Positions 51,580-59,585 of a stretch of 59,585 nt of DNA are shown here, piece by piece. Numbering within the stretch: position 1 is the first letter of the stretch; the number at the start of each line of letters is the position of its first letter. Where the stretch lies: NCBI GenBank assembly GCA_021401465.1, contig JADDMT010000155.1:1-59585 (forward strand). The letters run 5' to 3'. A program made the position numbers and the translations under genes. The stretch is from Teratosphaeria epicoccoides (Eukaryota; Ascomycota; Dothideomycetes; Mycosphaerellales; Teratosphaeriaceae). Under the pieces are notes generated by a model that did not search any database, had not been told where the DNA came from, and saw only the letters and a list, made by a program, of their open reading frames with translations.

Positions 51580-52750
51580 GTAGCTATTCGGTTGTCTTAG
51601 GCTTGTCCTTCTTTCGCCTCCCCTCTAGGGAGGTTTTAGACACCTTGCTTACCTTTTTCCCATTACTTCGTTTAGGATAGCGAGCCGCCTAGTAGTCCCT
51701 TACTCTATAGATGTAGTAGCTACTCGGAGGCATCTCGCTACTATCTTTAGGCTTAGAGGGCTTGCTCCTCTAGAATGAACTACCGCGTTAGACGTGACCC
51801 TTAGGGCGCTTGTAATAGCGGCCCTTTAGTAGGTCCTTAGGGCTTTGACGCTTATTATCCTTGCCGCCTAATTTTCTATTTCGCTTCAAGGTAATCTCTA
51901 TACGTGTCGCAAGGGACACGAGGTCTTGCCGAGTTGTTAGAAGTTCATGAAAAGTCATGATTATGTTCTAAAGATTGTCATCAAGTTTAATGAGTAGGTG
52001 CTAGACGCGTTACGTCTTAGTATAGGGTAGCATCTGTCTCTCGAGTATAGCGAGGTAGGTAGCGAAGCTAGAGGTAGTTTGTCCCTTCCCCTACTTAGCC
52101 TTCTTATACTTAACAGACATAGTAAGAGCGTAGTTCCCTAGATCCTCGACCTAGTCGACATAGAACTAGCGAAAGTCTGCCTATATATACGTTCTATTAT
52201 AGACCTACATAAGGTCATACTACTTATGCTAATTATTACGAGGTTCTTTATCCTCTTTAAGCTACATTACACTAAAGGCGACTTGTTTGCCCTCTATAGA
52301 ATATCTACATAGGTTAAGCATGAAAACTACCTTATATGCCTGCAAGAAAGTTCGAGCCTCCTTTAAGGTGTCTCCCTTAAACAGCTTCGGGTTACATGCG
52401 TTACAACTGCCTCCTAGTTAGCCTACTATGGCCCCGAATTTAGGCACTAGACTCGCAGGCACATGCAGAGAGTCTACGCCTACTAGTAAGTTGTCTCTGT
52501 AGGTCCCTAGTATGAAATCTCGCTAGATTTCTTCGTCTACTAGTTTATTAGTACTACTTATAGCGACGTCTTCGTCGTCCTCTCTGTTGTCGCTACTAGA
52601 AGTAGTACGGCTCTAGCTCTAGTTCGCAAGGCAGTTTGCAACCTAATCGACAATCATGGCTATAAGAGCTAGGTCGATAGTCAGGGTTAGCTATAGTCCC
52701 TATGTAGGGAGCCTATTACCTTGTCTACTATGTAATTAGCCTCTAGTAGA
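51580..52750 (-). pseudogene. Gag of element E
   Basis: Minus-strand counterpart of the gag frames of C and D, ending in a CCHC-like knuckle near 51.65-51.75 kb and a Lys/Arg-rich linker (GRRKKDKPK). RIP stops throughout. Confidence 0.75.
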
Positions 52751-52931
52751 ACCGTCGCTTAATGTAGTATCACTCGTAGGGGGTACTTCTATAGGCTAGT
52801 TACTTAGGCTAGCTTCGCTATCGCAGGCGCTTAGGATAGCACTTACTACGCGTTAGTTATAAGTACGTAGTACTCTAGACATATCGTAGTATTCTCTGCT
52901 AGACTATAAAGCAGGGGGGAGAAAGCAGAAC

Positions 52932-53291
52932 TAATATAGATATATATGCTATATAATATGAAAATATCTCGTAGTATGACAGAGTAATCCGACCTTTTAA
53001 TAGGTATAAGATAGCGCTACTTTCTGCTTATTACAGACATAGCGCTAAGGGTGCTTATAACCCCTGACGCCCCTTAATTAGGGAAAGCATGTCTAAGCCT
53101 ATCCCTGTAGGGGTATCGTAGGCTTAGCGACATAGGGGCATCCTACGTCAACTATTAATCCTACTTAGATGACATATAAGCTAATGTATGTACGAAGGAC
53201 CCCCTTGCTATATGTAGTAGAGTTACTACATACTAAGGGTAGGCATTAGAACCTATGCGGCTCTAATAGCCCCCTAGTATTAACTGTATTA
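52932..53291 (-). repeat. Family-2 LTR, 5' LTR of E (360 bp)
   Basis: Reverse-complement orientation. It ends ...TTAACTGTATTA at 53291, one base (G, 53292) before the oppositely oriented LTR of D. Confidence 0.85.
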
Positions 53292-53292
53292 G

Positions 53293-53652
53293 TGATACGG
53301 TTAATACTAGGGGGCTACTAGAACCGCATAGGTTCTAATGCCCGCCCTTAGCATGTAGTAACCCTGCTACATATAGCAAGGGGGTCCTTCGTACATACGT
53401 TAGCTTATATGTCGTCTAAGTAGGATTAGTTGTTGACGTAGGACGCCCCTACGTCGCTGACCCTACGGTACCCCTGCGGGGTTAGGCTCGGACATGCTTT
53501 CCCTAATTAAGGAGCGTCAGGGGTTATAAGCACCCTTAGCGCTACCTCTGCGATAAGCAGAAAGCAGCGCTGTCTTGTACCTACTAAAAGGTCGGATTAC
53601 TCTGTCACACTACGCGATATTTCCATATTATATAGCATATACATCTATATTA
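53293..53652 (+). repeat. Family-2 LTR, 5' LTR of D (360 bp)
   Basis: TGATACGGTTAATACTAGGG (unmutated start) to ATCTATATTA. Best-preserved left terminus of the family. Confidence 0.85.
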
Positions 53653-53899
53653 GTTCTGCTTTCTCCCCCCTGCTTTGCAGTCTAGCAGAGAATACTACAA
53701 TATGTCTAGAGTACTACGAACTCGCAACTAACATGTAGCGAGCGCTATCCTGAGCGCCTGCGATAGCGAAGCTAGCCTAAGTAACTAGCCTGCAGAAGTA
53801 CCCCTGCGAGTGATACTACATCGAGCGACGGTTCCGCTAGAGGCTAATTACGCGGCGGACAAGGTAATAGACCCCTTGCATAGGGACTGTAGCTAACCC

Positions 53900-55130
53900 C
53901 GACTATCGACCTGGCCCTTGTAGCCATGATTGTCAATTAGGTCGCGAACCGCCTTGCGAACTAGAGCTAGAGCCGTACCGCTTCTAGTAGCGACAACGGC
54001 GAGGACGACGAAGACGTCGCCATGAGTGGTACTAATAAACTAGCGGACGAAGAAATCTAGCGAGATTTCACGCTAGGGACCCGCGAAGACAACTTACTAG
54101 GAGGCGCAGACTCTCCGCGTATGCCTACGAGTCTAGTGCCTAAATTCGGGGCCATAGTAGGCTAACTAGGAGGTAGTCGCAACGCACGTAACCTGAAGCC
54201 GTTTAAGGGAGACACCTTGAAGGAGGCTCGAACTTTCTTGCAGGCGTGTAAGGCAGTTTTCGTGCTTAACCTACGCGGATATTCCATAGAGGGCGAACAA
54301 GTCGCCTTTAGTGTAATGTAGCTCGAAGAGGATAAGGAACCTCGTAACAATTAGCATGAGTAGTATGACCTTATGTAAGTCTATGACAGAATGTATACAT
54401 AGGCGGACTTTTGCTAGTTCTATGTCGACTAGGTCGAGGATCCGGGGAATCGCGCCCTTACCGTGTCTGTTAAGTACGAGAAGGCTAAGCAGGGGAAGGG
54501 ACAAATAACCTCTAGCTTCGCTACCTACCTCGCTACACTCGAGAGACAGATGCTACCCTATACTAAGACGTAACGCATACGGCACTTACTCGTCAAACTT
54601 GATGACAATCTTCAGAATATGATCATGACTTTTCATGAACTTCTGACAACTCGGCAAGACCTCATGTCCCTTGCGACACGTATAGAGATTACCTTAAAGC
54701 GAAATAGAAAATCAGGCGGCAAGGACAATAAGCGTCTAAGCCCTAAGGACCTACTAAAGGGCCGCTATTACAAGCGCCCTAGGGGTCACGCCTATCGCGG
54801 TAGTTTATTCCGGAGGAGCAAGCCCTCTAAGCTAAAAGACAGTAGTAAGAAGCCTCCGAGTAGCTGCTACATCTGTAGAGCGAGGGACTACTAGGCGGCT
54901 CGCTATCCTAAACGAAGTGATAGGAAGAAGGTAAGCAAGGTGTCTGAAACCTCCCTAGAGGGGAGGCAAAAGAAGGACAAGCCTGAGACAACCGAATAGC
55001 TACCGCGGGTATCCAAGCTGTCTGTCACTAATAGTGTAGACTCGTAGCCTACCTAGCGCCTATCTAGTACGGTCCGAGTTAATAGCTCACTTAAGCTAGT
55101 AGACTATATGTTAGATGACCTTGCGGAGGT
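53900..55130 (+). pseudogene. Gag of element D
   Basis: Plus-strand frame reading LALVAMIVN, FKGDTLKEARTFLQACKAVF, LNLRGYSIEGEQVAFSVM, FATYLATLERQML, then an open stretch (54619-54894) with FHELLTTRQDLMSLATRIEI and the knuckle C-YI-C-RARD-Y-xAAR-Y (54864-54908). First two Cys are kept; His and last Cys are now Tyr. Together with C this gives a full C-x2-C-x4-H-x4-C. Confidence 0.8.
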
Positions 55131-55529
55131 TAACGTGATACCCTAGAGAGTAGTCGTATAGCTTAGTTTAAAGCCGATCCTAGGAGCCCTGCTGCCTACT
55201 ATGAAGTCCTTTTAGGGCGAAGGCGTAGCGGCTTAAGGCGCGTATAATGTGCGCCTCTAACTTGCGGACTCCTTAGGAGAAGTGTACGAGACTAACAAAG
55301 TCTTCTACGCTAAAGACGTTCCTGATAAGGAGCTCCTACTCGGCCGCCCTTAGCGCTACAAGCAGGGAGTCATTATTGATAGAGCTACTAACAACTAGTT
55401 CTACGGCTCTATAGGCGAAGTTCCTATAGTACGGATATGTAATGCATACAGATTCTACAAGGACATGAAGAAGGTCTAATGCGTGTATGTAGTCTGTATA
55501 TAGAATGTCAAGGAAGACGTTACCCTTCT

Positions 55530-56476
55530 GCCTAAGTTAGAGGAATACGCCGATATTTTCGACGTAGAGGCTGCGGCCTATGCCTAGGCCCTAGACGCAG
55601 AACATGCGATTAACCTTAAGGAGGGTTATAATCCTCTGTATCGACCTCTATACCCTATGTCGGAATTGTAGCTCGAAACACTTCGAGACTACCTCTACAA
55701 GGCGCAAAGGAACGCGTGGATCCGACGAAGCGACAGCGAGGCTAGAGTGTTAGTTATGTTCGTCCTGAAGAAGGATAACACGCTCCGCCTATGCGTTAAC
55801 TATAGGGGCCTTAACGCGGTGACCTAGAAAAACCGCTGCCCCCTACTACTTATTAGCGAGACGCTTGACTGCCTTAGTCGCGCCGCTATCTTCTTGTCTA
55901 TCGACTCGAAGGAGGAGCATATTTGGCATCTAAGGATAGTGCTTAAATAGCTCCGTAAGTTCGCTCTATATGCGAACCTAAAGAAGTGCTCATTCCTAAC
56001 AGATAGGATTAAGTTTCTTAGATACATCGTCTCTACAGAAGGAGTCATCATGGATGACTAAAGGGTGTCTGTAATCGCAGAGTAGCTGCGGCTAACTACC
56101 CTCCGAGAAGTGCAGGTATTCCTAGGATTTACTAACTTCTATTGCAGATTCATACGATCCTACTCGAAGATCGTAGCCCCCCTCACGGCCCTCGCAAAGG
56201 GCGCGATTTAAGGAAAGAAGCTAGGGAGGGTGCCTTAGGAGGAGGCTTAGAGCAAGGCTTTCTCTAAACTTAAAGTAGCTTTTCAAACCGCGCCTATACT
56301 TCAGCACTTTGACCCTACTACGAAGATCCGGATAGAGACTAATGCTTCAAAATTCGCAATAGCCGCAATTATATCGCAGCTCTAGTTGTATAAAGGTAGT
56401 ACGTAATAGTACCTGATTACCTTCTAGTCGCGGAAGATGCAGGGCGCTAAGCTTAACTATGAGACTTACGACTAAG
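55530..56476 (+). pseudogene. Reverse transcriptase/RNase H of element D with catalytic deletion
   Basis: Plus strand. Matches C's RT from LPKLEEYADIF to LSIDSKE, then jumps to EEHIWHLRIVL, leaving out 71 codons that include YLDD. The junction lies at a 10-bp ACTYRAAGGA repeat (C: 35497-35506 and 35710-35719). RNase H follows and is cut at NYETYD by LTR G. Confidence 0.8.
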
Positions 56477-56947
56477 TGTCATAAAGGTAGGTGCCGATAG
56501 CAGGAAGGTAACTAGGTGTTAGACTCGCAGAGCTATGAAGAATATCGACAATGGCAGTTAACCTTGTAACTAACTATCCCCTAGGGAAAGGGAATTGAAT
56601 TAAGCACGAAGCTCCTAACTGCCTATCCTAAAGCTATCCCTATATACTAGAGAGACAGAGCAGCTCTGTTAGATCTGTCGACAGACCTAACAGATCTATG
56701 TCTGTAGATCTGTAGACTAACCCTACAGATCTAAGGGTCTGTTATCCCGTGACAGATCCTTTCTTCCTTGTAGGCCTATAGATCTGTAGACTAACCCTAT
56801 AGATCTAGGGATCTGTCCTTACGTGACAGATCCTTTCTCCTATGACTATGCCTATAACTCATAGTACTCCTATGACTATACCTATAACTTATAGCACTTA
56901 GGACCCCTATGATCCTGAAACCTATAGTACTCCTAACACTCATGACA
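56477..56947 (-). repeat. Family-1 LTR, 3' LTR of G (471 bp)
   Basis: TGTCATAAAGG...CTCATGACA. Slightly longer than B's LTRs because of an extra ATAGTACTCCTATGACTATACC-like segment near the right end. Confidence 0.88.
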
Positions 56948-57028
56948 CTATCCCCCTCTTAGCCTAGCTTGTCTCTAAGCTACCTTATTAGTACGGGGTT
57001 TCTCTTGTCATTTCTTTTTTGTGCCGTA

Positions 57029-57766
57029 ATGTCTTCTCTTTCTACATTACTGCCTTATGTCATCCTAGACACTAACGCCCCTTTAACGCAGAAACGTAAA
57101 CGCCGCGCGAATCGAATCTATCGTTAGGGCTAGGACAGCATAAAGTCCTGTATTTAGTGTCAAGAGTTAAAGCTCATTTGTCAGGTACACATTTCCTTAG
57201 GGAAATGCTTGTAATGTCACTTTAGTAACTATCGGAGTTACGACGCGAAGGTAACAGAGGTCGAATAGAAGAAGTTAGGTAATTAGCGGAAAAGACTAAT
57301 TGCTGATCTCGATCGTGCGAAGGCGGTCCTAGCTAAGGCTTCGCAGAAGATGATAGAGGCGCATGCAAAGGAGATGCGTCTTCGAAAACAGTTAGACGTA
57401 GTCGACTAGGAGGTCGAAGATAGTCGCGCTCTCGAGGAGTAGGAGATTAGGGAGGATGAGGCTAAAGAACAGGCTCTCTTGCAGGCTAGGTTCCTTCTCG
57501 ACCTAGATCCTTTAGCGGGTCTCGCTCTTAGTCCTACGACATGGAGCGTAATAGAGGGTTTTACTAACGCCTCATATTAGGGTTTCCTAGATAGCGTGAT
57601 AGTCGAGCCGACTGACAGCATCCCGCAGGAGTCTAGTCGTGGCTTAGGATCTTCTTCCTAGGTTCGTTCCTTTCTCGAAACTCCGTATCTTTTGCTAACA
57701 GTTTCGCAGATGTTCTAGGAGTTCCTAGGTATTCTCGGTACTCCTATATCCTTCCCATTTTACTAA
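57029..57766 (+). pseudogene. Opposite-strand accessory ORF of family 1 (element G copy)
   Basis: Same frame as 27685-28446, from ATG 57029 to TAA 57764-57766, 245 sense-or-RIP-stop codons with no frameshift. It keeps the first Cys of the cluster (SCI-x-C), which B has lost as Tyr, and several Gln/Trp codons that are stops in B (CAG after RLRK-like RK, TGG in TTWSV). Stop positions differ between copies while the frame does not. Confidence 0.7.
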
Positions 57767-58681
57767 GTACTCTCGCTGTCCGTCCCGCTAGCGAGTGTCG
57801 ACAATCTTCTCGACAGAGTACTCGGGTTCTTCTACTTTAGGGTCGAGTAGTAAGGGTTCCGTTTGCAGTGTAGCGTCTAGCGCTACTTGTTCTAGCAGAG
57901 AGACATAGAACACAGGGTGTATTCTTATCTGCTTAGGTAGCTGTAACTCAAAATTAACTAGTCCTTTCTTAGCCTTGATCCTAAATGGTCCTAGTTTTAC
58001 AGCGTCTAGTTTTTTACTCGGCTTGTCTGATTGATGTGACAGCAGAGGAGATACACCTTGTCCCCCTCCTTTAGAATTAGTCCCTTAATTCTCTTACGAT
58101 TCGCGTACTATGCTATGTTCTGCTAATAGAACTGCAGGTCGAGTCGTGCTTCTGTTTGCAGTTAGCGTAGATGTTCTACTTGTCTGAGTGCTACTAGGTT
58201 TAGATTACTAGCTAAGACGTCTAGAATGTCTTCTATAGCTAATCTATATGCCATCTGAAAAGGCGAGAGTCCCGTCGACTCTACTAGCATACTATTATAC
58301 GCGAGCTATGCTATTAGCAACAACTCTACCTAGTTGTTCTAGTCTCTATTCACATAGGATTAAAGGTACTATTCTAACGTCTGATTTAGACGTTCTGTCT
58401 GTCTATCCGTCTAAGGGTAGAAGGAAGTACTTAGTCAATGTCTGACCTGGAATTACCTCATTAGGGCTCTCTAGAAGTTAGAGGTAAACACGGATCCTCG
58501 ATCCATTACTAGGTCCTATAGCATACCGTGTAGTGCTACTACCTATTTAATGAAGACATGCGCAATATCTTTAGTCTTGAACTCTTTGCGGTAAGGGATA
58601 AACTTCCTAAACTTAGTGAATTAGTCAACTACTACTATGATCCCGTCGAAGAACTCATTCGTAGCGGGTTCTCTCGACTAA
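57710..58681 (-). pseudogene. Integrase end and chromodomain of element G
   Basis: Minus strand; matches 28380-29345 of B, with an intact chromodomain core (REYLVKWEGYRSTENT-x-ELLEHLRNC). Its coding end overlaps the 3' end of the opposite-strand accessory frame. Confidence 0.8.
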
Positions 58682-59457
58682 CGTCTCGAAAACTAAGGCC
58701 CTGAGTAGACCGAGTAACTTGTGTTACTCAGCTTACTTACCTACTCGTCTGACTTGGCCTGCTCGTATGTACCCCCGAGAAACTCGGCCTCTCGTGAGCT
58801 ACTCGTGTCTGCGACACGAGTAGCTCACAGTGCAAGAGTGCTACTAGTAAGTAACTTACTGCTAGCAGTATACTAGCGGCAAGTAGCTCGGGCACGCAAG
58901 CCGAGCTACTCGAATCAAAACAATTTGCATGTAATAGATGTTAAAGTCATGATTTTAGTTAATACTATACATCTCGTTGTTGTCGCACTATGCTCTTTTA
59001 CTATTTACACTAGACCTGACATATAACGCGAATTAAGCAGATTTGCTAACACTAAACACATATACAGCTTAAACGCAGCTCTTATGACGCCTCTTGAATT
59101 CAAGCAAGCTGCTATATCTGACTTGCGCCTTACGCCCGAAGACCTTAATTAGTATAGCTAGTAACAAATGCATAGCTACTACATACTATCTACACATCCT
59201 GTATTAGCTCTTACACATGAATCTTCTACTTGCCCTCATCCTCTATTCCGTTCTACTAGCTTACCTTTACTACTACCGACTTTCCTTAAGCGTCACTATT
59301 TCGCCCCTCCTGTAGCTTCTTAAAGGTCGCATCATCAAAGACCTTGTTACTATAGCCCTTAATCTGCTCTGACAAGGTCGAGTCTGTGAATGTAATGTGC
59401 TACTACAACTGACTATCCCTTAACTCAGAGTCGTCAAGCGCATCCTCTACCTTCTCT
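58682..59457. other. Hairpin-rich segment of unknown origin
   Basis: Breaks element G. The first 230 bp hold nested palindromes sharing CGAGTAGCTC: 58712-58729 (7-bp stem), 58794-58828 (16-bp perfect stem, 3-nt loop) and 58882-58910 (10-bp stem). The rest (58920-59457) shows a weak plus-strand frame (LNAALMTPLEFKQAAISDLRLTPEDLN) with few RIP-type stops. Possibly a DNA-transposon end plus part of its gene; family not recognised. Confidence 0.4.
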
Positions 59458-59585
59458 TTCGACAATAGCAGTTGACCTTGTAACTAACTCTCCTCTAAGC
59501 AAGAGAGGATTAAATTGAGATTAAGCACGAAGCTCCTAACTGCCTGTCCTAAAGCTATCCCTATATACTAGAGAGCGACAGAGCA
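59458..59585 (-). repeat. Partial family-1 LTR at window end
   Basis: Starts TCGACAATAGCAGTTGACC and matches 332-473 of LTR copy 1, including the copy-1-specific CTCTCCTCTAAGCAAGAGAGGATT hairpin. It continues beyond the window. Confidence 0.8.

Larger units (their letters stand above)
45325..53291 (-). mobile_element. Family-2 chromovirus element E, LTR to LTR (7967 bp)
   Basis: The only family-2 copy bounded by both LTRs (5': 52932-53291; 3': 45325-45684). Minus-strand order is gag (51.6-52.75 kb), protease/RT (YLDD intact at 50483-50494), RNase H, integrase (48.67-49.75 kb), chromodomain (pol end at 47918), the opposite-strand accessory frame with its TATA box (46.3-47.78 kb), then the polypurine tract and 3' LTR. 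It lacks the B and TRIM2 insertions seen in C. The flanking 5-mers (GCGGC left, GTGAT right) do not match, so one end was rearranged. RIP stops throughout. Confidence 0.88.
53293..56476 (+). mobile_element. Family-2 element D, 5' portion (truncated)
   Basis: Plus strand: 5' LTR 53293-53652, gag, protease and RT/RNase H up to 56476, where a family-1 LTR (G) takes over inside RNase H. It has the empty site for B (near 55133). A 213-bp in-frame deletion in RT removes the catalytic YLDD region. It is less RIPed than C; several Gln codons survive. Confidence 0.85.
56477..58681 (-). mobile_element. Family-1 element G, 3' portion (truncated)
   Basis: Minus strand: 3' LTR 56477-56947, purine tract, opposite-strand accessory frame (57029-57766), chromodomain and integrase to 58681, where sequence of another origin starts; B shows the continuing sequence at 29345. 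Its chromodomain frame is undamaged by indels (EYLVKWEGYRSTENT). Confidence 0.85.

Noticed and set aside
24591..59585. Use of a reassigned TAG codon (TAG read as Gln) to explain in-frame TAGs
   Set aside because: The host genes use normal codes, TAG also replaces Trp codons, and the same positions are CAG or TGG in other copies with matching transitions elsewhere, so RIP explains it.

Overview
The window reads as a piece of a filamentous ascomycete chromosome (Pezizomycotina; a Dothideomycete is my best guess). The grounds are short 51-58 nt introns with GTANGT donors and CTRAY branch sites, fungal-type MED13, ENP2/NOL10, GIT1 and AAAP transporter genes, and Ty3/Gypsy retrotransposons whose reading frames survive but are riddled with C-to-T/G-to-A stops (mostly TAG), the mark of repeat-induced point mutation (RIP). 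I ran no database searches; family calls rest on recognised motifs.

Layout. (1) 1-5100: two nested, RIP-damaged minus-strand chromovirus-type elements (family 1, LTR TGTCA...TGACA) and a TA-saturated relic. (2) 5.8-24.5 kb: a compact, undamaged gene island. It holds an ArfGAP, a GIT1-type glycerophosphodiester transporter with two CACGTGGG (Pho4/NUC-1-type) sites upstream, a relict C-terminal piece of a GH13 alpha-glucosidase, ENP2/NOL10 (SSU processome) diverging from MED13/SSN2 (Mediator kinase module), a membrane-anchored Pro/Ala-repeat protein of unknown role, a four-exon AAAP amino-acid transporter, and a two-exon short-chain dehydrogenase. They are ordinary chromosomal genes; apart from the shared ENP2/MED13 promoter I see no functional cluster. 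(3) 24.6-59.6 kb: a nest of LTR retrotransposons. Family-2 element C (plus strand) is interrupted by a complete family-1 element B (27164-34721, target duplication GTTAA), which itself carries a 639-bp TRIM-like miniature LTR element (target duplication CATGC). C also carries a second, 761-bp TRIM (target duplication GCGAC). Beyond C lie three minus-strand family-2 copies (F, E2 and the LTR-to-LTR copy E, 45325-53291). Then comes a plus-strand copy D whose 5' LTR sits one base from E's 5' LTR in head-to-head orientation. A truncated family-1 copy G, a hairpin-rich segment and the start of another family-1 LTR end the window.

The most interesting feature is that both chromovirus families carry an extra gene in the opposite orientation between the end of pol and the 3' LTR. 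In family 2 it is about 520 codons and has its own conserved TATA box; in family 1 it is about 250 codons and encodes a Zn2Cys6-like cysteine cluster followed by a charged coiled coil. The frames stay open over their whole length apart from RIP-type stops (copies B, G and F), and missing cysteines appear as the Tyr that RIP would produce, with other copies keeping the Cys. This suggests real accessory proteins, possibly DNA-binding, of unknown function.
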